From Equadaptatus sp045601305 (GTDB lineage Bacteria; Synergistota; Synergistia; Synergistales; Synergistaceae): a stretch of DNA of 13,503 bases. Shown here in pieces: positions 1 through 7,000 of this stretch. The notes under the pieces are model-generated. The model ran no database searches. It saw only the letters and a list, made by a program, of their open reading frames with translations, and was not told the origin of the DNA. The number at the start of each line of letters is the position of its first letter. Within the stretch, counting starts at the first letter, position 1. The position numbers were made by a program, and so were the translations under genes. The DNA lies in contig JAZRZG010000167.1 of assembly GCA_045601305.1 (NCBI GenBank), positions 1 to 13,503 of the forward strand. Direction: 5' to 3'.

Positions 1-354
1 GGACGTATGGTTTCGACAGCATGCGGAGGATCGGGAAGAGCGGGTCGAGGATGGAGAAACCTCGATAATCCGGCTCCAAAAAAATAATCGTCAAAAACGA
101 TTACGCACTCGCAGCTTAGTTAAAAGCAGCGCGCTCTCTGAAGTTTCGGCCGTTGAATTTCAGAAGGGCGTCACAATGACGGCTGGAAGCGCTTCAGCGT
201 TTTTCGGAAGCGTTTTAAGATTTCAGGAAAGACTGGTTTTCAGCAGCTTTGTCTTTGCAGCAGCTGAAAGCGAGATTTAAGCAGAGACTACACTCGTAGA
301 GCCTCCCAGATTGGCTCATGTTGGACCGGGGTTCGATTCCCCGCGTCTCCACCA
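1..354 (+). ncRNA. ssrA: Transfer-messenger RNA (tmRNA), lacking about two 5' bases
   Basis: tmRNA rescues stalled ribosomes: it is charged with alanine, enters the empty A site and supplies a short reading frame for a degradation tag. The 5' end GGACGTATGGTTTCGACAG is the conserved tmRNA start, and the 3' end carries the T-arm GGTTCGATTCC and a terminal CCA at 352-354. The 3' acceptor strand CGTCTCC should pair with a 5' GGGGACG, so the window probably begins at the third base. A tag frame ending in YALAA and a TAG stop is visible at 117-119. By analogy with the UAGUC that precedes the resume codon in E. coli, the tag may begin at GTC (90-92), reading VKNDYALAA; the exact resume codon is inferred. 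The middle should fold into pseudoknots, which I did not model. Identity is very secure. Confidence 0.97.
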
Positions 355-365
355 AGTCTATTTTT

Positions 366-393
366 GCCGCGCCTGTATTGGCGCGGCTTTTTT
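366..393 (+). terminator. Rho-independent terminator of ssrA
   Basis: A perfect 8-bp GC-only stem, GCCGCGCC (366-373) with GGCGCGGC (380-387), closes a 6-base loop and is followed by six T (388-393). It lies 12 bases after the tmRNA CCA end. Confidence 0.95.
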
Positions 394-446
394 GTGTGCG
401 GACATCTGCGACAGCAGACGTGCTGCAATTTGCGACAGAGGGAACT

Positions 447-474
447 GAAAAGCGGTGAGGATGCCCTTACCGCT
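447..474 (-). terminator. Terminator of the leftward S24 regulator gene
   Basis: AGCGGTGAGG (451-460) pairs with CCTTACCGCT (465-474) over ten base pairs, one of them a G-U pair on one strand, around a 4-base loop. On the minus strand the stem is followed by TTTTCAGTTCC. It lies about 40 bases past the stop codon of the leftward gene at 516, the right place for its terminator. Confidence 0.75.
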
Positions 475-515
475 GATGTGTTCAGCTGCTTGCTTGTTTA
501 TATTTCTTTGTAAAA

Positions 516-1181
516 CTATCCGTAAAAGCCGGTGTCTTTGATGGTGCGGTATATGCGGATAATTTTTCCGAACAGGCTGAAACGACGGTCATCAGTAGAG
601 GTGTGTATTGGCATAAAACGCGGAGAAACAGGCCGCAAATCGATCGTACCGTCAAAATTTCGGAAATATCCTCTTATATAAAACTTGTTGTCAAAAACAA
701 CCGCCACTATATCACCGTCTGAAAGAGTGAAATCGCTGCTGTTATCAGGTGTTTCGCACAAAGCGTAATCGCCGTGTATGTATTTGGGGGACATAGAATC
801 GCCCTCTATCACACAAACCCTCATATTGCTGCTCGGAATACTGCCAAAATCCTTTCGGCAGACAGGATAAAGTCCTGAATTTACCAGTTCCGCTGTATTG
901 TTCTGCTTGAGCTTGGCATTCTTAATCCGCACAATCGGAACAAACGCAAAATCATGATTTTCGGTTAAAAACTCGTCCGAAATTATGTTTTCGTCAAAAA
1001 AAGCGGACACCGGTATTTCAAGCGCCCTTGCAAGTTTTTCAACAGTCTCAACAGTAGGGGTGCGTTCGCCGCGTTCATATCTTGACAACGTAACAGGCGT
1101 AACCTCTGCAAGCAAAGCCAAATCCTCCTGCACAAGTCCCTTTCGTTCGCGCAACAGTTTCAACCGATGTCCAAAGGACAT
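516..1181 (-). CDS. XRE-family HTH repressor with S24 (LexA/CI-like) C-terminal domain
   Basis: A 221-residue DNA-binding regulator. Residues 1-62 form an HTH_3/XRE domain with the typical second and third helices (QEDLALLAEV, then TLSRYERGERTP). Residues 105-210 form an S24 peptidase-like domain with GDSMSP, whose Ser129 matches the catalytic serine, then GDIVAVVFDNKFYIRGY. In LexA and CI repressors a lysine sits where Arg170 is here, and no clear Ala-Gly cleavage site is visible in the linker, so self-cleavage may be lost. I start at the ATG at 1181: an upstream in-frame GTG at 1190 lies inside the Shine-Dalgarno AGAGGTG, which is spaced six bases from this ATG. The gene diverges from the cohesin/dockerin cluster and probably controls it and itself. 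No integrase or other phage gene is nearby, so it need not be a phage repressor. Confidence 0.92.
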   Translation of the reverse strand: MSFGHRLKLLRERKGLVQEDLALLAEVTPVTLSRYERGERTPTVETVEKLARALEIPVSAFFDENIISDEFLTENHDFAFVPIVRIKNAKLKQNNTAELVNSGLYPVCRKDFGSIPSSNMRVCVIEGDSMSPKYIHGDYALCETPDNSSDFTLSDGDIVAVVFDNKFYIRGYFRNFDGTIDLRPVSPRFMPIHTSTDDRRFSLFGKIIRIYRTIKDTGFYG

Positions 1182-1203
1182 AGCAATCACCTCTTCAAAT
1201 AAT

Positions 1204-1231
1204 CTTATACAAATGGTAAAACAGCTACAAT
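1204..1231 (-). promoter_or_regulatory. Candidate promoter of the S24 regulator
   Basis: On the minus strand a -10-like TATAAG occupies 1204-1209. Upstream, ATTGTA (1226-1231) is a weak -35 candidate at 16-base spacing. Transcription would start near 1197, giving a leader of about 15 bases that holds only the ribosome site. The -10 is reasonable, the -35 poor, which fits a promoter needing little strength. Confidence 0.45.
1206..1220. promoter_or_regulatory. Candidate operator O1, over the regulator -10
   Basis: The 15-bp TATACAAATGGTAAA has half-sites TATACA and TGGTA with a 2-base spacer. The inverted copy at 1284-1298 shares TATACA-WW-TGGTA. It overlaps the -10 of the leftward regulator promoter, as expected of an autoregulatory site. 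A further lone TGGTAAA half-site lies at 1254-1260, forty bases away. Assignment to the S24 regulator is inferred from position and repetition. Confidence 0.5.
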
Positions 1232-1277
1232 AATCAATTTTTATGTGAATTAGTGGTAAATATTTATAAATTTTATC

Positions 1278-1306
1278 TTGACTAATACCAAATGTATAAT
1301 TATTAT
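1278..1306 (+). promoter_or_regulatory. Promoter of the cohesin/dockerin cluster
   Basis: A -35 TTGACT (1278-1283) and -10 TATTAT (1301-1306) are separated by exactly 17 bases. Transcription would begin near 1313, leaving a leader of about 118 bases before the first cohesin gene. I could match that leader to no riboswitch class known to me. Candidate operator O3 lies wholly inside the spacer, so binding there should block RNA polymerase. Confidence 0.65.
1284..1298. promoter_or_regulatory. Candidate operator O3, between -35 and -10 of the rightward promoter
   Basis: AATACCAAATGTATA is the near reverse complement of the site at 1206-1220: half-sites TACCA (1286-1290) and TGTATA (1293-1298) keep the 2-base spacer. 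Its place inside the promoter spacer is typical of a repressor site. The tie to the adjacent S24 regulator is inferred. Confidence 0.5.
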
Positions 1307-1430
1307 TAACAAAGAAAACAGAAACAAGTCCGAATGTATAAAGTGTTGGTGTTTTGTGCTATCGGTTGGTTATGTTAAAGCGGCAAGGACACTGTTATAT
1401 TAATTTTACAGAAAGGAGTGAATGCAGAAG

Positions 1431-1943
1431 ATGAAAAAAAACATCTGTACAGTTTTGTTTCTGCTATTGCTGACGCTTCCGGCGTTTGCGGAAAATACGC
1501 CTGCGATAAGGTTGAAAGCACCGACAGAAGTCAGAGTTGGAGAAACCTTTACGGTACAGTTTGAAATTGAAGCCTCGCCGCAGGAAGAAATATCCGCAGT
1601 TATCGCTTCGCTGAAATGGAATCCCGCAAAACTTGAAGCGGCAGGTAATCCTGTGCTGAAAAACGCTGTATTAAGTGAAAAACTTGCGGCGGACAGCGAC
1701 AGCACAAAAGGAATTTCAAGCGTGGCTGGCGGAACTCTTGCGGTGCCGCTCACGTTGAGCAGACAGGGAAAATTCGTATTTGCGGAGCAGCAGTTCAAGG
1801 CAAAAGCGGGCTGCAAAAAAGGCGAAACGTTGCGCATCGGTTTTACAACGGACAAAGAAATATCCGGCGGAACGGAATGCGTCGTTTCAAACAAAACGGC
1901 TGAATTTGCGCTTATAACAGGCGCAACGGTTCAGGTTAAATAA
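1431..1943 (+). CDS. Small secreted cohesin-domain protein
   Basis: A protein of about 170 residues made of a signal peptide and one cohesin module. The N-terminus MKKN followed by a leucine-rich core and ending AFAEN is a classic signal peptide, cut near residue 20. The rest has cohesin features: an opening strand VRVGETFTVQFEIEA, then SLKWNPAKLEAAG, which matches the family pattern of a strand followed by (Y/W)(D/N)P..LE, and a closing strand ATVQVK. There is no membrane anchor, sorting signal or catalytic domain, so it should be released or held by partners; cohesins bind dockerins. The start is ambiguous: AAAGGAG at 1412-1418 lies 3 bases from an in-frame ATG at 1422 and 12 from the ATG at 1431. 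I prefer 1431 because 3 bases is too close. It heads the cluster, 23 bases before the next cohesin gene. Confidence 0.85.
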   Translation: MKKNICTVLFLLLLTLPAFAENTPAIRLKAPTEVRVGETFTVQFEIEASPQEEISAVIASLKWNPAKLEAAGNPVLKNAVLSEKLAADSDSTKGISSVAGGTLAVPLTLSRQGKFVFAEQQFKAKAGCKKGETLRIGFTTDKEISGGTECVVSNKTAEFALITGATVQVK

Positions 1944-1966
1944 CATAACTCAAGGAGGAGTAAAAA

Positions 1967-3265
1967 ATGAAGAAATTCGCAGCATTTTTGGCATTTGCGG
2001 CAATCTTTGCGACAGCCGTCTGTGCCTTCGCGGCAACCCCATCGGCAACCTTTACGCTCACACCGAGCGCAACGCAGCTGACATCAGGGGAAACGGTAAC
2101 TGTAACGTACAAAGCAAAATTTGCCAATGCAGACAGCAAAATTGCAGGGCTTCAGAATGTCATAAAGTATGACACAAGCGTGTTTGAATTTGTCAGCGCG
2201 TCAAAAGGAACAGACCTTCCGTCCACGGCAGAGCCTGAAACAGGTACAGCGGGAGAAGTCGGTTTTGGACTTATGAATCTTAGCGGCGGCGACTCGGTTT
2301 CTGACAACAAAGAGTACGCTATAGGCAGCATGACGCTGAAAGTAAAAAGCGGAGCCGCATTGGGTACAGCAACGCTTACACAGACTGAAACGATGTTCAT
2401 GCTTCCTGATTTTGAAGAAAGAACACCGTCAGCTGCGGCACTCAGCCTCACGATTGCCAAAGCAGTTACAGGCACCATAAAAATTACAACAACCCCGGCG
2501 GAAGGCAAATGGTCAATAGACGGCGGAAAAACATGGAAAGATAGCGGCGTTTCAGTAAGCGAACTTCAGCTTAAGGAATATACCGTAACTTTCAAAGATC
2601 TTGAAGGATATACGAAACCGGCAGATATAAACGTTGAACTTACCAAAGCCGCACCCACAGTTACAAAAAGCGCAAGCTACAAAGGCAAGCCGGGATTTAT
2701 CGAAGTAACCTTCACGCCGGAAAACATTGCAAAAGAAGCGCAGTGGTCGGTTGATGGAGGAGCAAATTGGAACGACGGCGGAGCCGCGCAGGAAATTCCT
2801 TCAGGAGCCTACACAATACAGTTCAAAGAAATAGAAGGTTACGAGACACCGAAAGAGCAGCCAATCACTGTTGAGAAAGACAAAACGGTAAAAGTAACTG
2901 CTGAATACATTGAGAAACCGGATATCAGCCCCAAAAAAGCTGAGTTCTACAAAAAATCGCCGGAAGACCTTGTATTTACGCTTAAGGGAATTACAGCCGT
3001 TACGGCAGTCAAATTCAACGATGAAGACCTTATCGCCGATGAAGAATACGAATACGCAGACGGAACACTGACGGTAAGTCAGGACGTATTTGCCGAAGAA
3101 GAAAACGGCGACTACAAACTTACAGTTACAACCGACAAGGGCGACCTCACGGCAGACGTAAAAATCGCCGATGAAAGACCCTCAAGCGACAGCGGCTGCA
3201 ACGCGGGTTTCGGTGCATTGGCAATGCTCTTTGCGGTACCTCTGTTCTACAGAAAGAAAGATTAA
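1967..3265 (+). CDS. Scaffoldin-like surface protein: cohesin, two beta repeats, X2 module, Synergist-CTERM
   Basis: A 432-residue secreted protein. Residues 1-22 are a signal peptide (cut at AFA-A). Residues about 27-165 are a cohesin module (GETVTVTYKAKF, VIKYDTSVFEF, a closing strand ending SLTIAK). Residues 169-242 and 243-317 are two diverged copies of a beta repeat marked WS(I/V)DGG.(T/N)W.D.G and Y.(V/I).FK..EGY, a PEGA-like pattern. Residues 319-402 match the CBM_X2 module of cellulosomal scaffoldins (ISPKKAEFYKKSPEDLVFTL, then TLTVSQDVF). Residues 406-432 are Synergist-CTERM with Cys411 in SGCNAGFG, a hydrophobic segment and YRKKD. Cohesin plus X2 plus anchor is a minimal scaffoldin plan; no catalytic or cellulose-binding CBM3 module is present. 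AAGGAGG lies 8 bases before the ATG. Probably co-transcribed with the upstream cohesin gene. Confidence 0.88.
   Translation: MKKFAAFLAFAAIFATAVCAFAATPSATFTLTPSATQLTSGETVTVTYKAKFANADSKIAGLQNVIKYDTSVFEFVSASKGTDLPSTAEPETGTAGEVGFGLMNLSGGDSVSDNKEYAIGSMTLKVKSGAALGTATLTQTETMFMLPDFEERTPSAAALSLTIAKAVTGTIKITTTPAEGKWSIDGGKTWKDSGVSVSELQLKEYTVTFKDLEGYTKPADINVELTKAAPTVTKSASYKGKPGFIEVTFTPENIAKEAQWSVDGGANWNDGGAAQEIPSGAYTIQFKEIEGYETPKEQPITVEKDKTVKVTAEYIEKPDISPKKAEFYKKSPEDLVFTLKGITAVTAVKFNDEDLIADEEYEYADGTLTVSQDVFAEEENGDYKLTVTTDKGDLTADVKIADERPSSDSGCNAGFGALAMLFAVPLFYRKKD
3182..3262 (+). other. Synergist-CTERM sorting signal of the scaffoldin-like protein
   Basis: The last 27 codons hold a tripartite signal: a serine/glycine lead with Cys411 in SGCNAGFG, a hydrophobic stretch (ALAMLFAVPLF) and a basic end (YRKKD). 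This family is known from Synergistetes and is taken to direct surface attachment by an unassigned sorting enzyme. The same signal ends the dockerin protein. Confidence 0.88.
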
Positions 3266-3274
3266 TAACAGCAA

Positions 3275-3300
3275 TTAAATCCGGCTGCACCCGGATTTAA
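3275..3300 (+). terminator. Ten-base-pair hairpin after the scaffoldin-like gene
   Basis: TTAAATCCGG (3275-3284) pairs perfectly with CCGGATTTAA (3291-3300) around the loop CTGCAC. No T-run follows directly. A related hairpin with the same CTGCAC loop core lies at 10196-10217 after the dockerin gene. Confidence 0.6.
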
Positions 3301-3304
3301 CAAA

Positions 3305-3339
3305 AGCGAGGGCGGAATACAATACATTCTGCCCTCGCT
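3305..3339 (+). terminator. Second, longer hairpin; probable terminator or attenuator
   Basis: AGCGAGGGC (3305-3313) pairs with GCCCTCGCT (3331-3339). The stem continues through GGAAT/ATTCT with one G-U pair, making 14 base pairs around a 7-base loop. A T-rich but interrupted stretch (AAATTTTCTTTTC) follows after a few bases. It probably reduces transcription into the membrane-protein and dockerin genes rather than ending it fully, because I see no convincing promoter before 3426. Confidence 0.65.
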
Positions 3340-3425
3340 GACACAAATTTTCTTTTCAATTTGGGTTTGGGAAAGAGAAAAACTGAAATTGAAAAGGAAA
3401 TTTAGAGGTAAAAGGAGAGATCTGT

Positions 3426-4004
3426 ATGTCAGAAAAAAACAAAAATAAAGGAATTGTTGAGGGGCTGTTAGGAATGTTTGGAAAGTATGATTTTCTTTGC
3501 GTGCTTTTCCCTGGAATGGCTTTGTATGCTTTGCTTACCAGATTTACAAAGTTTGGTAATTCTTCGGTGAATTTTACGATATGGAATGTTGTGGTTGATA
3601 TTCTAATAGCGAGTGTAACGGGTATTTGCATAGATGCTTTGGGAAGTATGTTCGGAAGATTTTTTGTGACCCAAAAAAGAGTTAAATACGATGAATATCT
3701 TGAATTTCGCGATAAGGGCAAAAACGAGGGTGAAAGAATAAAACCTAATTTACATAAGTTAGAACTTCGCAGAGTAATGTATCGAAATATATCGGTTGCG
3801 TGGATGTTATTTTTAGGGGTGAAATTTTACGAGTTGCTTGTTGTGAACCATCAGATGGTTGTTAATGATATTTCAATAATCATTATTGCATTGGTTGGGG
3901 CGTTTGTCTGTGTTTATAACAGTCGTCGCATTGACCGGTATAAGCAGAGGAGAATAAAAATTTGTCTCGGTACGGATGCAGATAAATCAAATATAGAAAA
4001 ATAA
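3426..4004 (+). CDS. Four-helix membrane protein of unknown function
   Basis: I do not recognise this 192-residue protein. Hydrophobic segments fall near residues 21-40 (with PGMALY), 52-80, 122-140 and 148-165. A charged loop at 83-120 and a basic tail after 166 (RRIDRYKQRR) separate or follow them. There is no signal peptide and no obvious catalytic motif; by the positive-inside rule the 83-120 loop and the C-terminus are probably cytoplasmic. AAAGGAG lies 8 bases before the ATG. The dockerin gene begins 20 bases after the stop, so the two are surely co-transcribed. The DNA is visibly more T-rich than the cohesin genes. A role in export, processing or anchoring of the dockerin protein is possible, but only the context supports it. 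Confidence 0.75.
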   Translation: MSEKNKNKGIVEGLLGMFGKYDFLCVLFPGMALYALLTRFTKFGNSSVNFTIWNVVVDILIASVTGICIDALGSMFGRFFVTQKRVKYDEYLEFRDKGKNEGERIKPNLHKLELRRVMYRNISVAWMLFLGVKFYELLVVNHQMVVNDISIIIIALVGAFVCVYNSRRIDRYKQRRIKICLGTDADKSNIEK

Positions 4005-4024
4005 TTTGTCGGAGGTAAAGTCAA

Positions 4025-7000
4025 ATGGTATTTAACTTTAACGTCAAACACAACAACAAAATATTTCTTGCACTGATTGCGTTTCTTGTAATCGCGTTTA
4101 TCGGCTCGGCACATTCGTCAGATGCTCCGCAAATGGACAGCGACGGATACTATCTTATAAAAACAAAAGAAGATTTGGAATGGTTACGCGACTATGTGAA
4201 CAATGGTTATTTTTTAACAAATGCTAAACTTGCCTCAAACATTGAGCTTGCAGGTTCTGAAGACTATCAATGGACGCCAATAGGTAGTAGCGGTAGTCAC
4301 TATTATTCAGGGATCTTTGATGGCAATGGATACAAAGTCACAGGATTGTACATGAATAATTCTACATCGCAGTGCAAAATGCCTTATGGTCTGTTTGGTG
4401 TTGTGAAAAATGCCACTATAAAGAATCTTACTGTCAGCGGTAATCTTGCTGTGTATGAGGACACTATTCCGGTTGGTGGTATCTGTGGAAGTGTTGACAA
4501 TTCTACTATAAGCAATTGTGTGAACGAAGTAAATATTACTGGGACTTTCAGGGCTGGTGGTATTTGTGGAAATGTCGTGGATTCCACTGTGAGCAATAAT
4601 GTGAATAAAGGAAACATTGCAGGTGGCATGACTGGCGGTATCTGTGCATATGCCGCCAACGGTACTGTCATAATAAAGAATTGCATAAACGAAGGAGATG
4701 TAATAGTATCTGAAACGTCGTATGGTGCTTACGCTGGTGGTATCTGCGCAGAAGCGTATGGCGGAGCCAAAATTACAATAACAAATTGTGTGAACAAGGG
4801 TGATATGACCGGAACAAAAAGTGTTGGAGGTATTTTCGGAGGGGTTAGTCCAAGCGTTTCAACCACAACGATAACAAATTGTATGAACGAAGGACACATT
4901 ACAAGTTCGCTGTTAAATGCTCCGCATATAGGCGGTATTGTTGGAGATGTTTGGATACATTCGGACAATGCAGCCATGACAATAGAGAACTGTGTGAATA
5001 AAGGTGAGCTTGATGCCCAAGCAGGAGGTAGCCTTGGAGGTATGGGTTACCTTGGGGGTATATGTGGACATATTAAAGCTCAAACAAATTCGAGCGTGGA
5101 GATAACAAACTGTGTGAACGAAGGAGCTGTAACAGGAGAAAAAAATTCTTTGTTAGGCGGTATTTTATGTGGGTTGATACAAGAGGATGCTACTGTAAAA
5201 ATAAGCAACTGTGTGAATGCAGGCTATATCGTAGGTCAAAGTAATTCGCGTCGAGCTATCATTTGTGACTATGGTATTGGTGATGGCTCGAAAGTAGAAC
5301 TGATAAATTCAGGTTATCTTAGTGGAACCGCACCCTCCGCAGGACTCAGTTCTGCCGTTGTCTATACGGTATCTAATCTCCCAACTGCAGCTGCAATTCA
5401 GTCGTTGACAAATGTGGTACAATCAGGAGAAAGTTTTACACCTGCGGTGAACGTGTATCCGGCAGTGGCATACAATGCGGAAGACATAACAAAAACAGTA
5501 AAACTAAAATCCGATTCTGATAATATTTATATTGCGGATAACGAAATATATGCGATAAAAGAAGGTATTGCAATAATAACCGCTACAGTTAGCGGTTTGC
5601 TTGGAAACAGAAATTTAGAACTTGTACAAGAAATAGCAGTAATGGGTCCAGAAACAGAGTATATAACAAAAATAACGCTGAGCAAAACTGAGTCTAAAAT
5701 TTATATTGGCGATACGGCACAATTAAGTGCAACGCTTTCACCTGAAAATCCTACAGTCAGCTATCTTGAATGGACGAGCAGCAATCCTAATGTTGCAACA
5801 GTAGATTCAACAGGTAAAGTTACGGCAGTTTCTGAAGGTACAGCGATAATAACTGCACGGGCGATAGATGGCAGCAATCAGTTTGCAAACTGTACGGTGA
5901 ATGTTAAAAAGGCAATCAATTTGTCGCTTAACAAAGGACAAACGACAATCAGACAGGGTGCAACAGAAACCTTAACGCTTACCAATACTGCAAGCTCAGA
6001 CGAACTGGGTGTTGAGTGGAGTTCAAGCAATCCGTCTGTTGCAACGGTTGACCAAAACGGCAAAATAACAGCAGTATCGCGCGGAAGTGCTGTAATTACC
6101 GTTAAATCCAAGGTTATACCTGAAAAAACTGCAAGCTGTTCTGTGACAGTTAAAGACCCTGTAATAGCTGAAATGAGTGAAAACACGTCTGTTATCAAAG
6201 ATGGTACTCAATTGAGCGTTAATGTGTCAAGTTGGGATGAAGATGATGTGTTAGAATGGGTTTGGAGTTCGTCTAACAAAAGCATTGCTACCGTAGATGA
6301 AACAGGAAAAGTAACAGGTTTTTCAGGCGGCGATGTTACGATAACAGCGACACTTAAAAATGACCCAAATATTAAATATACATGTAGCGTTACAGTAAAT
6401 GCTATGCCTGCGAGAGATACCGAGAATAATTATCTTATTGGCAGCAGGGTTGAGCTTGACTGGTTCAGGAACGCAGTCAACGGTGGAAGTGTGTCTCTCA
6501 ATGCAAAACTTACTGCCGATATTGACCTTGCAGGCTCGGAAGAAAAGCAGTGGATTCCGATTGGCAGCAGCTCAAAGAAATATTCCGGAACCTTTGACGG
6601 AAACGGGCATAGAATAACTGGACTGTATATAAACAACTCTGCAGATTATCAGGGATTATTCGGTTATATATATTCAGGTGCTGTAATAAAGAATATTACA
6701 GTAACCGGTAAAATTAATGCACATAACTATGCAGGCGGTATCTGTGGATATGCATATAATTACAACAGCTATAATAATATAACGATATGTAACTGTGTGA
6801 GTGAGGTAGATGTCACTGCATATAACTTTGCAGGGGGCATCTGCGGATATGCATATAATTATTACGGCAATGATAATGTAACCATAAGCAACTGCGTAAA
6901 CGAAGGGACAGTAAAAGCAACTTCAAGCAGCGGATATGCAGGCGGTATCTGTGGAGAAGCACAGAATTATGACTCTAATACAACCGTATCTGTTAGTAAC

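Noticed and set aside
330..516. Possible phage or island attachment site at the tmRNA 3' end
   Set aside because: tmRNA 3' ends are common integration sites, but I see no integrase gene and no second copy of the tmRNA end in the window.
1278..1300. TTGACT with TATAAT at 1295-1300 as the promoter
   Set aside because: The spacer would be only 11 bases. TATTAT at 1301-1306 gives exactly 17.
1406..1894. Minus-strand open frame opposite the first cohesin gene
   Set aside because: The plus frame has a signal peptide and cohesin motifs; the minus frame has neither a ribosome site nor recognisable domains.
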